DNA from: Actinomucor elegans
Lineage: Eukaryota; Mucoromycota; Mucoromycetes; Mucorales; Mucoraceae
Direction of reading: 5' to 3'
Assembly (NCBI GenBank): GCA_026027325.1
Contig: JAMSLZ010000003.1
Span: forward strand, 3,410,001-3,474,000
Length of the DNA: 64,000 nucleotides
A program made the translations under genes and the position numbers. Under the pieces are notes generated by a model that was given only the letters and a program-made list of their open reading frames with translations, did no database searches and was not told where the DNA came from. This document shows positions 25,814 to 37,914 of the stretch, one piece after another. Numbering within the stretch: the first letter of the stretch is position 1; each line of letters opens with the position of its first letter.

Positions 25814-26234
25814 AATGCTTAAATACTGCTATTGCTATATAGCATATATACTAATGACTTCTGCTACTACTGTGTCTCTGGTTTTAACTTTGTTATATTT
25901 GAATTGCTCTTTTGGACAAGTGATATGCTAGCTATGATCCTTTTATTCTACGAAAGCATTATTCAGTACTTTTTGATTCCTCTTACTGGATTAATAAGAA
26001 TTTTATTATAAAAAGACGGCCTTGATAAGCGTGTGGTATTAATTAGGCGCACTTATACCATCCAAATTATATCAAAAGGAAAGTGGAGCCTAAAAATCCC
26101 TTTGAAGTTTAGGGAAAAAAGCAGAGGAAAGGGTATTAGCAGTTTAGTGATCTGGACTATTTTTTTTTGGGGGGGAGGGAAACTAATTTAAGAGGTGTAG
26201 ATCTAAGGAAGGTGAGATAGGAGAACGAAGATCA
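25527..26234. other. Intergenic with long poly-T
   Basis: 3' flank of the Sec7 gene. It holds a 36-nt T run (25777-25812) and a G-rich patch at 26170-26180. No gene recognised. Confidence 0.5.
25777..25812. repeat. Poly-T homopolymer, 36 nt
   Basis: Uninterrupted run of T. It could be the A-tail of an old retro-inserted sequence on the minus strand; no companion element was identified. Confidence 0.8.
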
Positions 26235-27340
26235 TTGCAAAAAAGGTAATCAAATTCATATAGAATAACGTATATCATCCACATCTGGTGCTTTTCCAGG
26301 AGGAAGCTCTTGAATAACTGAAGCAATTAGGCCAGCGGAGAATAAAAATTCTTCAAAAGGAAATGGGTAAGCGTATCGAGATGGTCTGTGTTCAGCAGAA
26401 GTCAGTAGGTGCCCTGAAAAAACAGATTGGCAGTGTTTGGCAATTGAGTTAGCAGCGTAAACAGAACCTTCATAATCGAAAAAGTAGGTTTAAATTGCTG
26501 ATGTTTTCTGATTTTATTGAACTTGGCGACATCTTTACTATAGTTGCCTTGGGCCATTTGGTCACAGAAATGACGCCATATTTCTTTACTCTGTAAGACA
26601 ACGCGCCGACGTGATTTTGCTTTAGTTTTTTTGGTGAAGAAGCCAATATTTTAGGTAGGTAGTTAAGGCCGCGAACTTTTTTCCTTTTCCTATAGTAATG
26701 TCCTTTTAGGTCAAGCGTGTCTTGCAACTCTGGTGTCCAAAAATCTTTGACAGGATTTTGAAGTTCAGTGATTCTACCGCACACTGTGTCTAATGTACGA
26801 TATATTATCTGACAAGTATTGTTGTTGAGCTCTTCTATATTCTGTATAGCGGTAGGTTGATATACGAGGCCCAGTGATTGTAGTGCTGTTAAGATGGAGG
26901 TGGCATACTGGAAGTTTCGTCTATATGTCAATTTATGTCAATTTATGTAAATACCATGTTATGCATTGTTGAGAAGCAATCTCTGGTATTGGGATAGGTG
27001 AAGTATTGGTAAATACCATGAGCTTGTGAGCTAACTCAAGTAATAGATTTTCTTTAATGGGAAGATTAAAGGGAATTATGCTATCTGTACCAATGAAATA
27101 ATCAATGATACTATTTCTTCGCTATGAAATAAATGTTAGTTGGCCATAACTGAGTCATTCATTTCAAAGCACCAAGTCGTGTTATTGAATCCATTGGTGC
27201 AGTAATTGCCCTCGAGTATTGGAGTTCTGTCACTAGTGTAATTACCTATTCTTGCGTTGAAATGTCCATATAGGATAGCGTAAGAGGTGTGAGTTGTAGA
27301 TTGAGGGAACATATTGAGATTTCCTGAAACTGTGAAAAAT
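26235..27340 (-). mobile_element. Decayed LINE (non-LTR retrotransposon) fragment: endonuclease end, linker and start of RT
   Basis: On the minus strand, broken frames give the landmarks of a LINE ORF2 in the right order. At about 27265, YGHFNARIG matches the APE-endonuclease GDFNAR motif. Around 27100, NSIIDYFIG matches the S-x-IDY motif, followed by an AHK/PIP segment. At 26931-26470 a 153-codon open frame contains FWTPELQDTLDLKGHYYRKR, typical of the linker before the RT. At about 26290, ELPPGKAPDVDDI matches RT motif 0/1 (LP-x-GKAPG-x-D-x-I). The RT then ends in a stop. The first Asp of GDFNAR has become His and the Gly of KAPG is Asp; multiple frameshifts and the absence of a YADD box mean it is dead. 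Confidence 0.8.
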
Positions 27341-28965
27341 ATCTATGGAGCCTTAATCAACAGTAACAGAGTTGAAAAAGTATTTGATTTTGAAAACTCA
27401 GCACATGAAAACTTTAATATAGAAGTATAATGTTTGATATTAGTCACCTAGAGTGATCAATTCTATCACTGTAACTTATATGGCTGCCCAACTAATTCAA
27501 GAGCATCAAAAAGTAAGTTTTTAAAACTTGGAAGTTATTTTGATCCAAACCAGTGACATTGGAGTTTTTTTGTCACCCTGCAGATGAATCCGATAGTGGC
27601 AACAATGATGGCATCTAACTTAAAATTCATTACTTTCTTTTACTCTTTTGTTTTCAATCATAAATATCCCTTATCTTTCTTGAATTCGTTGCATATTGAG
27701 GAAGCTTTATTTCAATTGCAATTCTTTCTTTTTCACGTCGTGCAAAGGCTCATTTTGTAGTGTATGTCAATACTCTATAATCCGCAATGATTTAATAATA
27801 TATATCATGTTTATATGGTCTACAACGACATATGACAATGCCAATAATGATTTACAATGATCCACAATAATCTAGTTTACAATCTATAAGGATTTACAGC
27901 AATTTTTTTATAGTGTACAACGATTTACAGCGATTTCATTTTACAATCTACAGTGATTTTATTTTATAGTATAGAATGATTTACAACGGTTTTTCTATAA
28001 TGTACAACAGTTATTTTTACAGTGTACAACGATTTCATTTTACAGTGCAGCAGTTAGTTTTGTTTGAAGCAAGGGGCTGACCCAGCGCCATTGAAACAAA
28101 TGCTGCCGAACCATAGAATCTAATATACCAAGGGCATCTGATTGGCTCAGAAGAGAGATAGTGGCAAGAGAGAATCTGATTCGAATTGGTGATCTAAAGA
28201 TAGCTTATTCAACTCAAATAACGCCACCCTATCGTTATTAAAATATAGTTCCCCATAGAAACTGTGGAATTTTTATTGAAAAGTGGCGCACCTAGATGCC
28301 GACGATTCAATTAAACTCTCCGCTACTCTACACCATCTTTTCCTCAAATCATATCGTTCATAGAACCTTCTTCTTACTCTCATTCTAACCTAATATCATA
28401 TATCTCTTCTTACTTGTAATATTGTCTTCCTTTACTCCATTCATCAAGTTCCATTACTCAACGATGCATAGCTTTTATAAAATATTTCTCAATAAATATT
28501 AATTTACAGTATATATATGTATATATATATATAATTATTTTCATATACGTATGTTCGCTACTTGAAACTTTTTACTGCAGTAAAACAGCTAAGGCACTAT
28601 AAATAAAAGTAGGCGATACTGGAATCCCATTTTTTCTTTTTCGCCACAGTGACACGCAATATTAAAAAGAAAAAGAGGAATGGTGACACAGCACCGCTGG
28701 TTCTGTTATGGTAAAATGGTCCAATTTTGTCGTCCAACAACCAGTCATTGGCTTCTATTGATTCTTTTTAAGCCCGTTAGACTCAACTCCGTACGCAGAC
28801 GTTTGTTTTTTTTGACAGATCTACATCAATGTTCATTGGTATAAATACTGCCATACTTTCTCTCCATATTCTTTTGGTTTTGGCTTTGATATAAATATTG
28901 GCTTAGATCAGACCTATCCTTTATTTCATATACTCAATTACTATTATTTATTTGATCTATATACG
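27341..28965. other. Intergenic with degenerate repeat block
   Basis: Contains the short-unit repeat block at 27815-28050. Two TATAAAT sequences at 28841 and 28890 are candidate promoter elements for the small ORF at 28966. A short frame beginning MAAQLIQEHQK at about 27480 is followed by a possible donor site but leads nowhere clear. Confidence 0.5.
27815..28050. repeat. Degenerate tandem repeat, TACAACGATTTACAG-like units
   Basis: About a dozen loosely spaced copies of TACA(A/G)(C/T)GATTT, separated by T-rich spacers such as CATTTTACAGT. Units are imperfect and spacing varies. Function unknown; may be an old satellite or slippage product. Confidence 0.7.
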
Positions 28966-29178
28966 ATGGCTGACCGTAGATACTGGAGAATCGCAATTGG
29001 ATCTGAATGGTTTCCCCTTGATCATGTTGCCGTGAGCTATGTCCATTACTTATGGTATCGCAACCAAAGCGGGTTAATACAGTCTTCATTCTTCCGCAAT
29101 GGCCCTGTGTATGTTGATTTTGATAATGGAATGGCTATTATTTATAATGATGTCGCCTATACCATTGCTTACTGTTAA
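28966..29178 (+). CDS. Small orphan protein, 70 residues
   Basis: Single-exon frame beginning MADRRYWRIAIGSEW, not recognised. It is rich in aromatic residues (Trp, Tyr and Phe make up close to a quarter), lacks a signal peptide and ends in Cys. TATAAAT sequences lie about 125 and 75 bp upstream and the 5' flank is pyrimidine-rich, like other genes here. Alternating polar and aromatic residues suggest a small beta-rich fold. It could be a real small secreted-size or cytosolic protein, or a chance frame; transcription data would decide. Confidence 0.45.
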   Translation: MADRRYWRIAIGSEWFPLDHVAVSYVHYLWYRNQSGLIQSSFFRNGPVYVDFDNGMAIIYNDVAYTIAYC

Positions 29179-30496
29179 TCAAAACCTTATGCCAAAACCT
29201 TATGTCAAACCCCTATATCAAGTTACTATGCCTCTATTATGTATACCACCGTTTCATTGAATGATTTGTTCCGGGCCTAATCATTATACCCTCATCTATT
29301 TTACATGCGCAATCTTAAAGAATTGCTGTAACAAATAATATCCTTGTCATGCATACTTACACTAATTTCCCTAAAAGTCAAAGCATTTTCATTCTGTAAA
29401 ATATAGCAATGTCCCTCTATTAGGTATTATATATGAATAAATAAAAAATGAAAAGAATAAAACGATTATGATTAGTTTTAGTCCATGTACTTTAAACTGC
29501 CTTTTGTATAATACAAAGGTTTATATAGCAAAAAATGATATTAACAGAGTTTGAGCAGAATGCATAATGGCGGTGATTGAAACCTAAATTTATGCAGTTC
29601 TCTTAAACTGATGCTACACAAAAGTACTAATCTATTAGGTCTAAAGGGTTTAAAAATATACACAGCAGAAACTCGCTTTACGTTTTGCGCAACTATTGTA
29701 GTCGGACAATCTGTGTTACTACCACTAGCAATTTTGACTTTAATTTTTGATTCACCTTATATCATCGTATCAACTGGACCGTGCACTGGTGTGTTGTAGT
29801 TGTAATTGTAGTAGCCATTTGATTTAATACTGGCTTCTCAGAAAATTAAAAAATAAAACAAGTCCAATTAGCAAGCCCTATTCTGTAAAGGTTTGATGGA
29901 TGTAATAGTCCATTCAGAGTATGACACAGCTATTTACATAGAAGGTATCCATAATAATGGAGATGACAATAGGAAATTTGGGCTCATTTTTCCATAGCTT
30001 TCGACAGTTATATATGTTCATGTTTGCAGTGGATCAACGAGACAGATTATCCCATTCAAGATCACGCCTTGTATTACTTTGTCTATACTGTCTTTAGACG
30101 ATTTTAAACATTACTTCACATAAGCTGTATAGTAGATATAAGTATTATTTAATATCTTATCCAATTGATAGAGTTATCGTATATTTTAGAAATGCAATAA
30201 AAAAAAATTACTGCTAACCCATTATTTTAAAGTTCATTCTTATTTACTTTACAGCTTCAAAGCAAAATTATGTAGTAAACACTTTATGGTATTGCGACCA
30301 TATCATTGATAAGGTCTACATACACATTGGCTATTTCTTCGTATCGAAATGGATCGAGAACCAATATTTAGTGAAGGATCAGAATCCAGGCCAAGCGAGC
30401 GATCTTGTTTCACAAGAATAGCTTGATAGATAGTTTACATCCAAAACAGTTTATTTAAATTAAAAGAGGATATCTATCATATATCTAGTTACAATC
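29179..30496. other. Intergenic, possible gene remnants
   Basis: No intact gene. On the minus strand near 30365-30285 a frame reads LDPFRYEEIANVYVDLINDM then ends; it looks coding (perhaps the last exon of a lost gene) but was not identified. The rest is AT-rich. Confidence 0.4.
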
Positions 30497-31072
30497 CTAT
30501 AAATGACTTTCGTAGACACGCGTGGACCACTTTTCTCTTTCATTTATCATTAAAGCCGCTTCCAGAACGTCCCAGATGTTTTTGGCAAAGACAAATTCAA
30601 TATCATCTTTCACCTTCTCGGGTACATCTTGTTCCACGTCTTTACGATTACGGAAAGGCAGAATAATCTTGCGAATACCAGCGCGATGAGCAGACACAAC
30701 TTTCTCTTTAATGCCACCGACAGGCAAAACCTGGCCACGCAATGAGATTTCGCCCGTCATTGCTGTAGTAGGTGGTACATAATATCCTGAAAACAATGAG
30801 ACAAGTGAGCTGACCAATGTGACACCTACAGCAAGTAATATGTAAGTAAAATCCAAATCAATATTAATCATTTAAATACTCACCAGCACTAGGACCATCT
30901 TTAGGAACAGCACCACCAGGAACGTGAATATGTACATCGAATTTCTCAACTAAATTGGAAGTTTCATTGGGTACAATCTTCAATGCGTAGGCGTGCGACT
31001 TTACCCAAGTCAATGCTAAGTGTGCGCTTTCTTTGATAACGTCTCCCAATGACCCTATGTCAAAATGTTTAG

Positions 31073-31103
<31 letters not shown>

Positions 31104-33481
31104 GCTTTGGCATATTAAGGATGTCATTATATATTACCTGTAAGTTGCAAATCCCCATTTCCTGCCATTTTAGTAGACTCAACAAATAGAATACCACCAT
31201 TGCCACTACCAGAATAAGCCAAGCCGGTAACGACACCAGGTAGAGGTTCCCTTTCGGCAACTTCTTTTTCGTAATATGCCATCTAAATCAACAAAGTGTT
31301 AGTATCAGTTGTATCGTAGAATGTTATAAAGGCTTACACCTAGAATCTCTTCTACATCAGCTAAAGTAACCATGGGATTATAGGCTGCTTCTTCGTTGGA
31401 TTCGCGCAAGCCTGCTAATTCTACACACTTGGCACGAACAACTGATGCAATAGTTCTTTCTAAACTACGAACACCGCTTTCTCGGGTATAATTCTCGGCG
31501 ATCTTGAGGAAAACCTCATCTGTCATCTGGACTTGATCTTTTTGAAGACCATGAGCCAGTAATTGTTTAGGTAATAAGTGAGCTTTGGCGATGTATAGCT
31601 TTTCTTCAAAGGTATAACCATTGAGAGTGATCAATTCCATACGATCCAAGAGGGGTTCAGGGATTGTATCAACGCTATTGGCAGTAGCAATGAAAAGGAC
31701 GTTGGATAGATCAAAAGGCACATTCAAATAATGATCTGAAAAGCTGTTGTTTTGTTCTGGATCCAAGACTTCCAATAGTGCAGCAGAAGGATCACCATAA
31801 TGAGAGGATTGGACAAGTTTATCAATTTCATCGAGCAAGAACAAAGGGTTATTGACCTTGCATTTTCTTAGCCCTTGAATAATCACACCAGGCATGGCGC
31901 CCACATAGGTACGACGATGGCCTCTGTTTGTTTCATGTTTAGTATATGTTGTATGCTATAACATATGCATAGAATACCTCATTTCTGCCTCATCGCGAAC
32001 ACCGCCCAATGAGATGCGATGAAACTCGCGGCCTAAGGAAGACGCAATCGACTTGCCGAGCGAGGTCTTTCCCACGCCAGGCTTACGAACAGAAATCAGT
32101 AAAATGATTTATAATACAGTATGTGGTAGAAACTTACAGGGCCAACGAAACAAATAATAGGTGCCTTTAAATCGCCTTTAATCTTGATAACAGACAAATA
32201 CTCGATAATGCGTTTCTTGACATGGTCTAAACCGAAATGATCATCTTCAAGCTTTTGTTTTGCCTGTGTAATATCAATGACATCCTCAGTCTTTTTGTTC
32301 CAAGGCAAATCGGACAGTAGCTCTAAATAATTACGCGCTACGGCATATTCGCTTGAAGCAGGCTGTAATTTTTTGAGTCTTTTTAGTTCTCGCTGAGCTA
32401 CAGTGGATGCTTCTTCAGACAAATCTGCTTCTGCAATTTTATGACTGAGTTGCTCTAGTTCATCTTCATCTTTTTCACCGTTAGAACTATCGCCTTCTCC
32501 GAGTTCCTTTTTGATTGCTTCTAGCTATTCAACAAGTAAGCACAAATAGTCTATATTTATCAATCCGAATCTTTATTATTCTATACCTGTTGACGGAGAT
32601 AAAACTCTCTTTGTTTCTTGGATAACTTGCCTTCAACGCTAGAATGCACTTGCTCTGATATTTTTAAAACCTATAATAAAAAAGCATAGTGAGTATTGAC
32701 CTGAAACACACAAGTTTAACAGATGCTTTACGTGAAGTTGACGCGTCATGTATTCAGAAGCCTTTTCAACTCTTTCTTTAAGGTTGATAGTGGAAAGCAT
32801 CGTCAATTTTTCATCAAATGAAGTTTCAATAACGGATACCAATAAATCTGCCAAGACTGGAGGCGAAACAGAATCAATCAACTTGGTAAGCTGTTGAATC
32901 AGATTTTCAGGCATACGAAGATCCTTCATTTTCGAGAGAAACTCTCGAACAAGTGCCTTGAACCGAATCATTTCATCGCTAGCTTCTTCCTGCAATTGCT
33001 GCTGGTCTTCTTCTTCGAAATAATTTACTTTAACATACAAAGTCGAGTTTTCTTGCGTACGATAACGATCCACTTTGAAACGAGCCACACCTTCAACAAA
33101 CATGGTGAATGCACCGAGACCAGATCGTTGGATTCGAATAATACGCGCAGTACAACCAAAGCCAAACAAGCGGTCTTTTTCCTCGGGTTTGATAAATCCT
33201 TCGTCTTTTAAGACGGTGATTGCATTGCTTGACTTGTTACTATCAGACGAAGGTGATAAACCAGATTCATCTTGTGTTGGTAGGTAATTCTTTTTTGACT
33301 CACCAATTAATGGAATACAGGCAATATAAGTTGGTTTACGTTGTTCACTTGCACGCAAGTGCTTGCGTGTTAAGGCTACGGCATCTCTACCTCTCAAGTT
33401 GATCTTTAAAACCACAGAAGGTAACAAGACTTTGTTTTCCAAAGGCACTACAATAAGGTTATCTGTCAAAGCAGTAGGCAT
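30497..33481 (-). CDS. LONP2: Lon protease, peroxisomal type (PTS1-like C-terminus)
   Basis: ATP-dependent AAA+ serine protease for matrix protein quality control. Exons (minus): 33481-32732, 32670-32587, 32524-32138, 32081-31978, 31923-31338, 31282-31138, 31054-30884, 30786-30497; 838 residues. The N-terminal LAN domain ([17 protein letters not shown]) is followed by a helical linker ([26 protein letters not shown]). Then come Walker A GPPGVGKTS (split by an intron), a Walker B region ending in LLDEIDK, and the protease domain with KDGPSAG (catalytic Ser) and [14 protein letters not shown] (catalytic Lys). No mitochondrial presequence is seen: the protein starts directly at the LAN domain. 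It ends SHL, a variant of the SKL peroxisome signal, so peroxisomal location is likely. A mixed T/A tract at about 31071-31102 is intronic. Confidence 0.95.
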
Positions 33482-36109
33482 GTTTTTTTTGATAAAAAGA
33501 AAGACAAAGAAAAAGAAGAACGAATATGGTTTTGTAGCTATATTTTTTCATGTGAACGCAGCAAATGCCAATCACTGCCTGCATTTAAACTTGAACTAAC
33601 CAATGAGTGTGCTAATCTTTCGATGGTATCATTGTCGCACAGGTGCCACTTTTCGCATTATCATTTTTTTTTTTGTAAATTCAATTCCGACTGCTTCCAT
33701 CATTACGTGTATAATCAGGAGCTACATAGGCACTCATCTTGTTTCATGCAATGATGATATTTTTTACATGTCATACCAAAATTGAGTAGCTCAAGATTGC
33801 TTAGTTACGTGAAAGGAAAAAAAAAAAAAAGGCTGGTAATGCTTATAAATGAATAAATGTGAGCGCAACATTTAATGCAAATAAAAGGATTGGACTACAT
33901 CTTTAATTATACTAGAAGGAGAGATTCATTCTGAGCATTTTCTACTCATTAGATGCGACATTGAGTTGAAATTATTCAATAGATCTATATAAAATAAATG
34001 CATACTCGATTGCAAATTCTCCTAAAATACTTGTTCGACTATCATTTACCAAACTACACCTTTATGTTCAGCCATGATTCTGAAATTTTCTTCATCATTG
34101 ATCCGCATTACATTGTACAAGTGCTCCAGTTCAGTTCCATGATCTGAAGGCTCCTACAGGCACTGTATTGAGAGGGTACTGAATGAAAAGAGCTGCTAAT
34201 TTCATGATTGAAATACAAAGAAATAAGAAAGGTTGTTGAATATCCATTACTGAGGTGGTGAAATGCATACAACTCAAGATTAGAAATTAGCCAAGAAACC
34301 AATAGACAAAAGCGTCTACCTATTCGATGCTGTAAAAATGTATACCATACTACATCGGATGTTGCAATTTGTTACAAGATATCAACATAGCTGAATGAAA
34401 CTAGCTTCGATGCAGTATAGTTTCAAAAAATCAGCAAGAAAGTTATCCATGGTATATCATATAATAGCTGTACACACTTGAAAGCCAAACACAGAAAAGT
34501 GAAGAGACGTTAATAAGAGTTTCTCAACAGACGATACATAGAAACTAACCATGTTCCACGTCAAGTTCCTTTTGTTTATTTTCACGAATTATTCCGGACG
34601 TAAAACTGGTTTGAAGATCAAGAACAAAGACGATATTGAATTAGGTTACTATGAATTTAAGGTAAATAAGGAAAGAATGGAAGAAAGAAAAGTAGTTTGA
34701 AAAGGGTTCGCGTTTAAATAAAACAATAGCGTGAGCTAAAGATATAAATACTTTGTATACTATGGATAGGAATGGTAAGTAATAGTAGTGGTCAAATGCT
34801 GACATCAAGTGCAGGTCTCTGTGGCTACTTTTATTGTATGGCAAAAAAAAGAGAGCGTTAGTACCGCTAGAAAGTTTGGTAATGCCAGAGAATAACAATA
34901 AGGTTAATAATGCTTTCAACAAAGATCTTATAATACTGTATGAGCCGTATGGTTATAAGAAAAATACATAAATCCGCTTTGTTTATATGCTTAATGAAGA
35001 TTCTATAATATTACAGTAAAATGGACTTTAGTATTTTTGTGTATTTTCATGGATCAATTTTTCTCATGGTGGTTAGTAGTAGTAGTAGATCATCAATTTA
35101 ATTACCGATATCCAATCAAATTTGTTTATTTTTTATAATTCTTATAAGTGGATTTCACGTTAAGGCCAAGTTTTGAAACTGAATAAATATTTCTTGTGAA
35201 CTAAAAAGGGGGTTTAGAGGCATAACAAGTAATTAATATACTTTTTAAATATATATGCTTAATTTTAATAGATTTGCTTTCCTATAAAAAGATAAATATA
35301 TGAATATAAAAGCAAAAAAAAAAAGGCACATTCAATTCTAAAATAATTCACGAATTTTAGTAAATAACATGCGCAGTATTTCCATATTCCGGTGAGGAAT
35401 AAGATTCCGTGAAATCTTTATTAATATACCATACCTTATATCTATCAAAGTTTTTTTTTTAAAAAAAAAACTGTACTATATTACTATTATCATCGGTAAA
35501 TATTTATTTCCGACACCCAATCAAACAAAAGAAATATAAATACCGCCACTCAAACGAGAGCACCAGTTGAATTCCTTTAGTATCTCAGTCGTGTCACTCA
35601 AGTCAAAGCGCATAAAAGTAAAAACATTCATAAAAATCTCGATAGAGAAGAGTTTTCCTGTACCATAATAGTGAAAGTTAGGGTAAACTAGTAAAAGCTC
35701 AACCATTCCTCAGTTTTACCCAAAGAAAATTCCAGTCTCGACTTTATCAATGCAGGATAAATATTCAGGCTATAGACCTGCTATTGAATTGTTTCCATTC
35801 AAGTATGACGCAAACGTTGAGCTGTAAATCGCTCTTAAGGAATGATAATTTGTTGTAATATAAAAAAAAAACTTCAAGAAAACTTTCCAAGCAAATTATC
35901 GATAAAATTGGTTTGTTTATAGTCTACAGTAGAAAGAGGTTTTCATTAAAACTTGCTATACCATCACCTTGTGTTAGTTTTAGGTTTTGTGACTTGTCAT
36001 ACTGAAGCAAAACGTATTTCAGATATGGCAAATACAGCTAGAAATGAAAAAATTCCGCAATATGGATCTTCTTCTTTTACTATATTACTTTTAAAACTCT
36101 TGGAGCGGA
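33482..36109. other. Gene-poor 2.6-kb intergenic region with remnants
   Basis: Upstream of both LONP2 (minus) and the syntaxin (plus). It contains a GTCGCAT repeat copy (33930-33995), CCGATATCCAAT-type motifs (35105-35116, 35510-35521) and A/T tracts. Two short coding-like pieces were seen. At 34551-34661 (+) a frame starts MFHVKFLLFIFTNYSGRKTG and is followed by a donor-like GTAAAT. At about 34147-34050 (-) HGTELEHLYNVMRINDEE runs from an acceptor-like site to a stop. Neither could be assigned or extended; they may be gene debris. Confidence 0.4.
33930..33995 (-). repeat. Dispersed GTCGCAT repeat copy
   Basis: Minus strand: AGATCTATTGAATAATTTCA, then ACTCAATGTCGCATCTAATG and AATGCTCAGAATGAATCTC; start, core and tail all recognisable. 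Confidence 0.6.
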
Positions 36110-37627
36110 ATGTCGTATTCGTTTAGTAGAGATAGAACAGCAGAGTTGAGAGGTTCTGGAGCAAGACAAGTAATACTTTAACACAATGCAATGTAGCACA
36201 AATCTATTGACATTTTACTTTTCATAGAACAGGTATAAATAATGAATGTATCAGCAATAAGACAAATATCTCATATCAAATACAGTCAGGATGATTTTGG
36301 CCCTCAAAGAAGGCCTTTAGGTGGTCCTTCTGCGGCAAATACAGCATATGATAATAGTACATCCTATGCTCAACAGCCATCACCACCACTTCATCAATCA
36401 GAAATGCCTACACAGAGACCACATGATTGGGGATACACTCCCAACTATGATAGTAGAGAATCTTATGAGATGAAACAACAACAACAACAACAGCAGCAGC
36501 AGCAGCCTCAACAGTCCACTCAGTACGATATTACTACTACTGCAGGTTTTTTCGACGAGGTAGGATAGGGTGCAATTGCATATCTATTTACTAACGCATT
36601 CTAGGTGGACGCATTGAAAACAGATATCGATTCTATTAACTATAACATTGATCAAATTGCAAACCTGCATAATAATGCTCTAGGCAGTTTTAATGAACTA
36701 CAATCGAAACAAACGGCAAGACAACTAGAAAACATAAAGATGGATACACAAAGAAAGAATATGAGTCTAAAGAATCGTATACGAGGTAATTTTTTCTCAT
36801 AAGATACAACATACGCTAACAAGATCCATTTCCTTAGAGCTTGAAAACCGGAACGCTCGTTTACCCGACGATTCAGATACGCAAATGCGCAGATCTCAGG
36901 TAAAGAAATAAAGAATGATAATTGATCATCATCATACTGAATAGTTACTAATAGACTGCTGCTTTGAAAAAACGATTTCTCGATACAATTCAACGGTATC
37001 AAGATGTAGAGAGGAACTATCAGTTGAAATACCGTCAACGCATTGAACGTCAGATTAGAATCGGTAATACTATAGTATGTAGATTATTGAATGGCTAGGT
37101 ATATTAAGCATTATATAGTCAAACCGGACGCTAGCCAAGATGAAGTAGATGACCTGATTGACTCTGATGCTACACCTCAAGTATTTGCTCAATCACTAAT
37201 GAGTGCCAGTAGACAAGGGCAGTCGAAAGCAGTGTTATCAGAAGTTCAGACACGACATGACGATATTAAACATATAGAAAAGACTATTGTAGAACTACAT
37301 CAGTTATTCATGGACATGCAAATGATGGTGGAGCAGCAAGGTGAAATGTTGAATACGGTAGAAAACAATGCAGACGTAACAATGCATGATATAAAGCATG
37401 GTAACACTTATTTAACGCGAGCAATTACATTGGCAAAAGCAACAAGGGCTAAAAAGTGGTGCTGTTTCTTCCTTTGCATCGGTATTTGTGTTATGATTGC
37501 TATTCTTGTTTGGTGGTTTGGCTTTGGCCATGTGGGTGTGGGCGGTGGAGGCGGTAGCAGCAACCAAAATAATCCTCCTCCTCCAGCACCAACGCCAACA
37601 CCACCTCCTGCCACCACTGCTATTTAA
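36110..37627 (+). CDS. SSO1: Plasma-membrane syntaxin (Qa-SNARE), Sso1/Sso2 type
   Basis: t-SNARE for fusion of secretory vesicles with the plasma membrane. Proposed exons: 36110-36169, 36228-36232, 36286-36559, 36605-36785, 36838-36899, 36955-37063, 37119-37627; 399 residues. The start MSYSFSRDRTAELRG and a 5-nt exon are needed to join it in frame to SQDDFGPQRRP; if this is wrong, the gene would start at 36242. A Pro/Gln-rich N-terminus with a poly-Gln run precedes the Habc helices (VDALKTDIDSINYNI, TAALKKRFLDTIQRYQ). Then come RIVKPDAS and the SNARE motif, with the zero-layer Gln in LFMDMQMMVEQQGEM. The membrane anchor is about WCCFFLCIGICVMIAILVWW. Unusually, an outside tail of some 35 residues, Gly then Pro/Thr rich, follows the anchor. 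Confidence 0.93.
36228..36232 (+). other. Predicted 5-nt micro-exon (AACAG)
   Basis: Flanked by TTTTCATAG upstream and GTATAA downstream. The introns on either side would be 58 and 53 nt, the usual size here. Including it is the only way found to join the MSYSFSRD exon in frame with SQDDFGPQ. Confidence 0.5.
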
Positions 37628-37914
37628 TCCTATTAATATGCTAATTCTTAATTTCTATCGAATAAATCACATTTGTTAAACGATCTGCACTTGTCTACGC
37701 TCATGGATACTGTTTCGTTTATGTAGTGATATTCATGGATCATAAAGTTGGATAGCGCAAGAAAGACTCAAAGGATGCGTCTATATGGGTTTGAATTGTG
37801 AAAGGCTTTGAGCGTTTATTGTATAACTGATATAAAAAAAAAAAAGATAAAGAGAAATGCTATTATTGTAATATGTAATATGTATGCGTGAATTGTACAT
37901 AGGTAAGATTTCTT

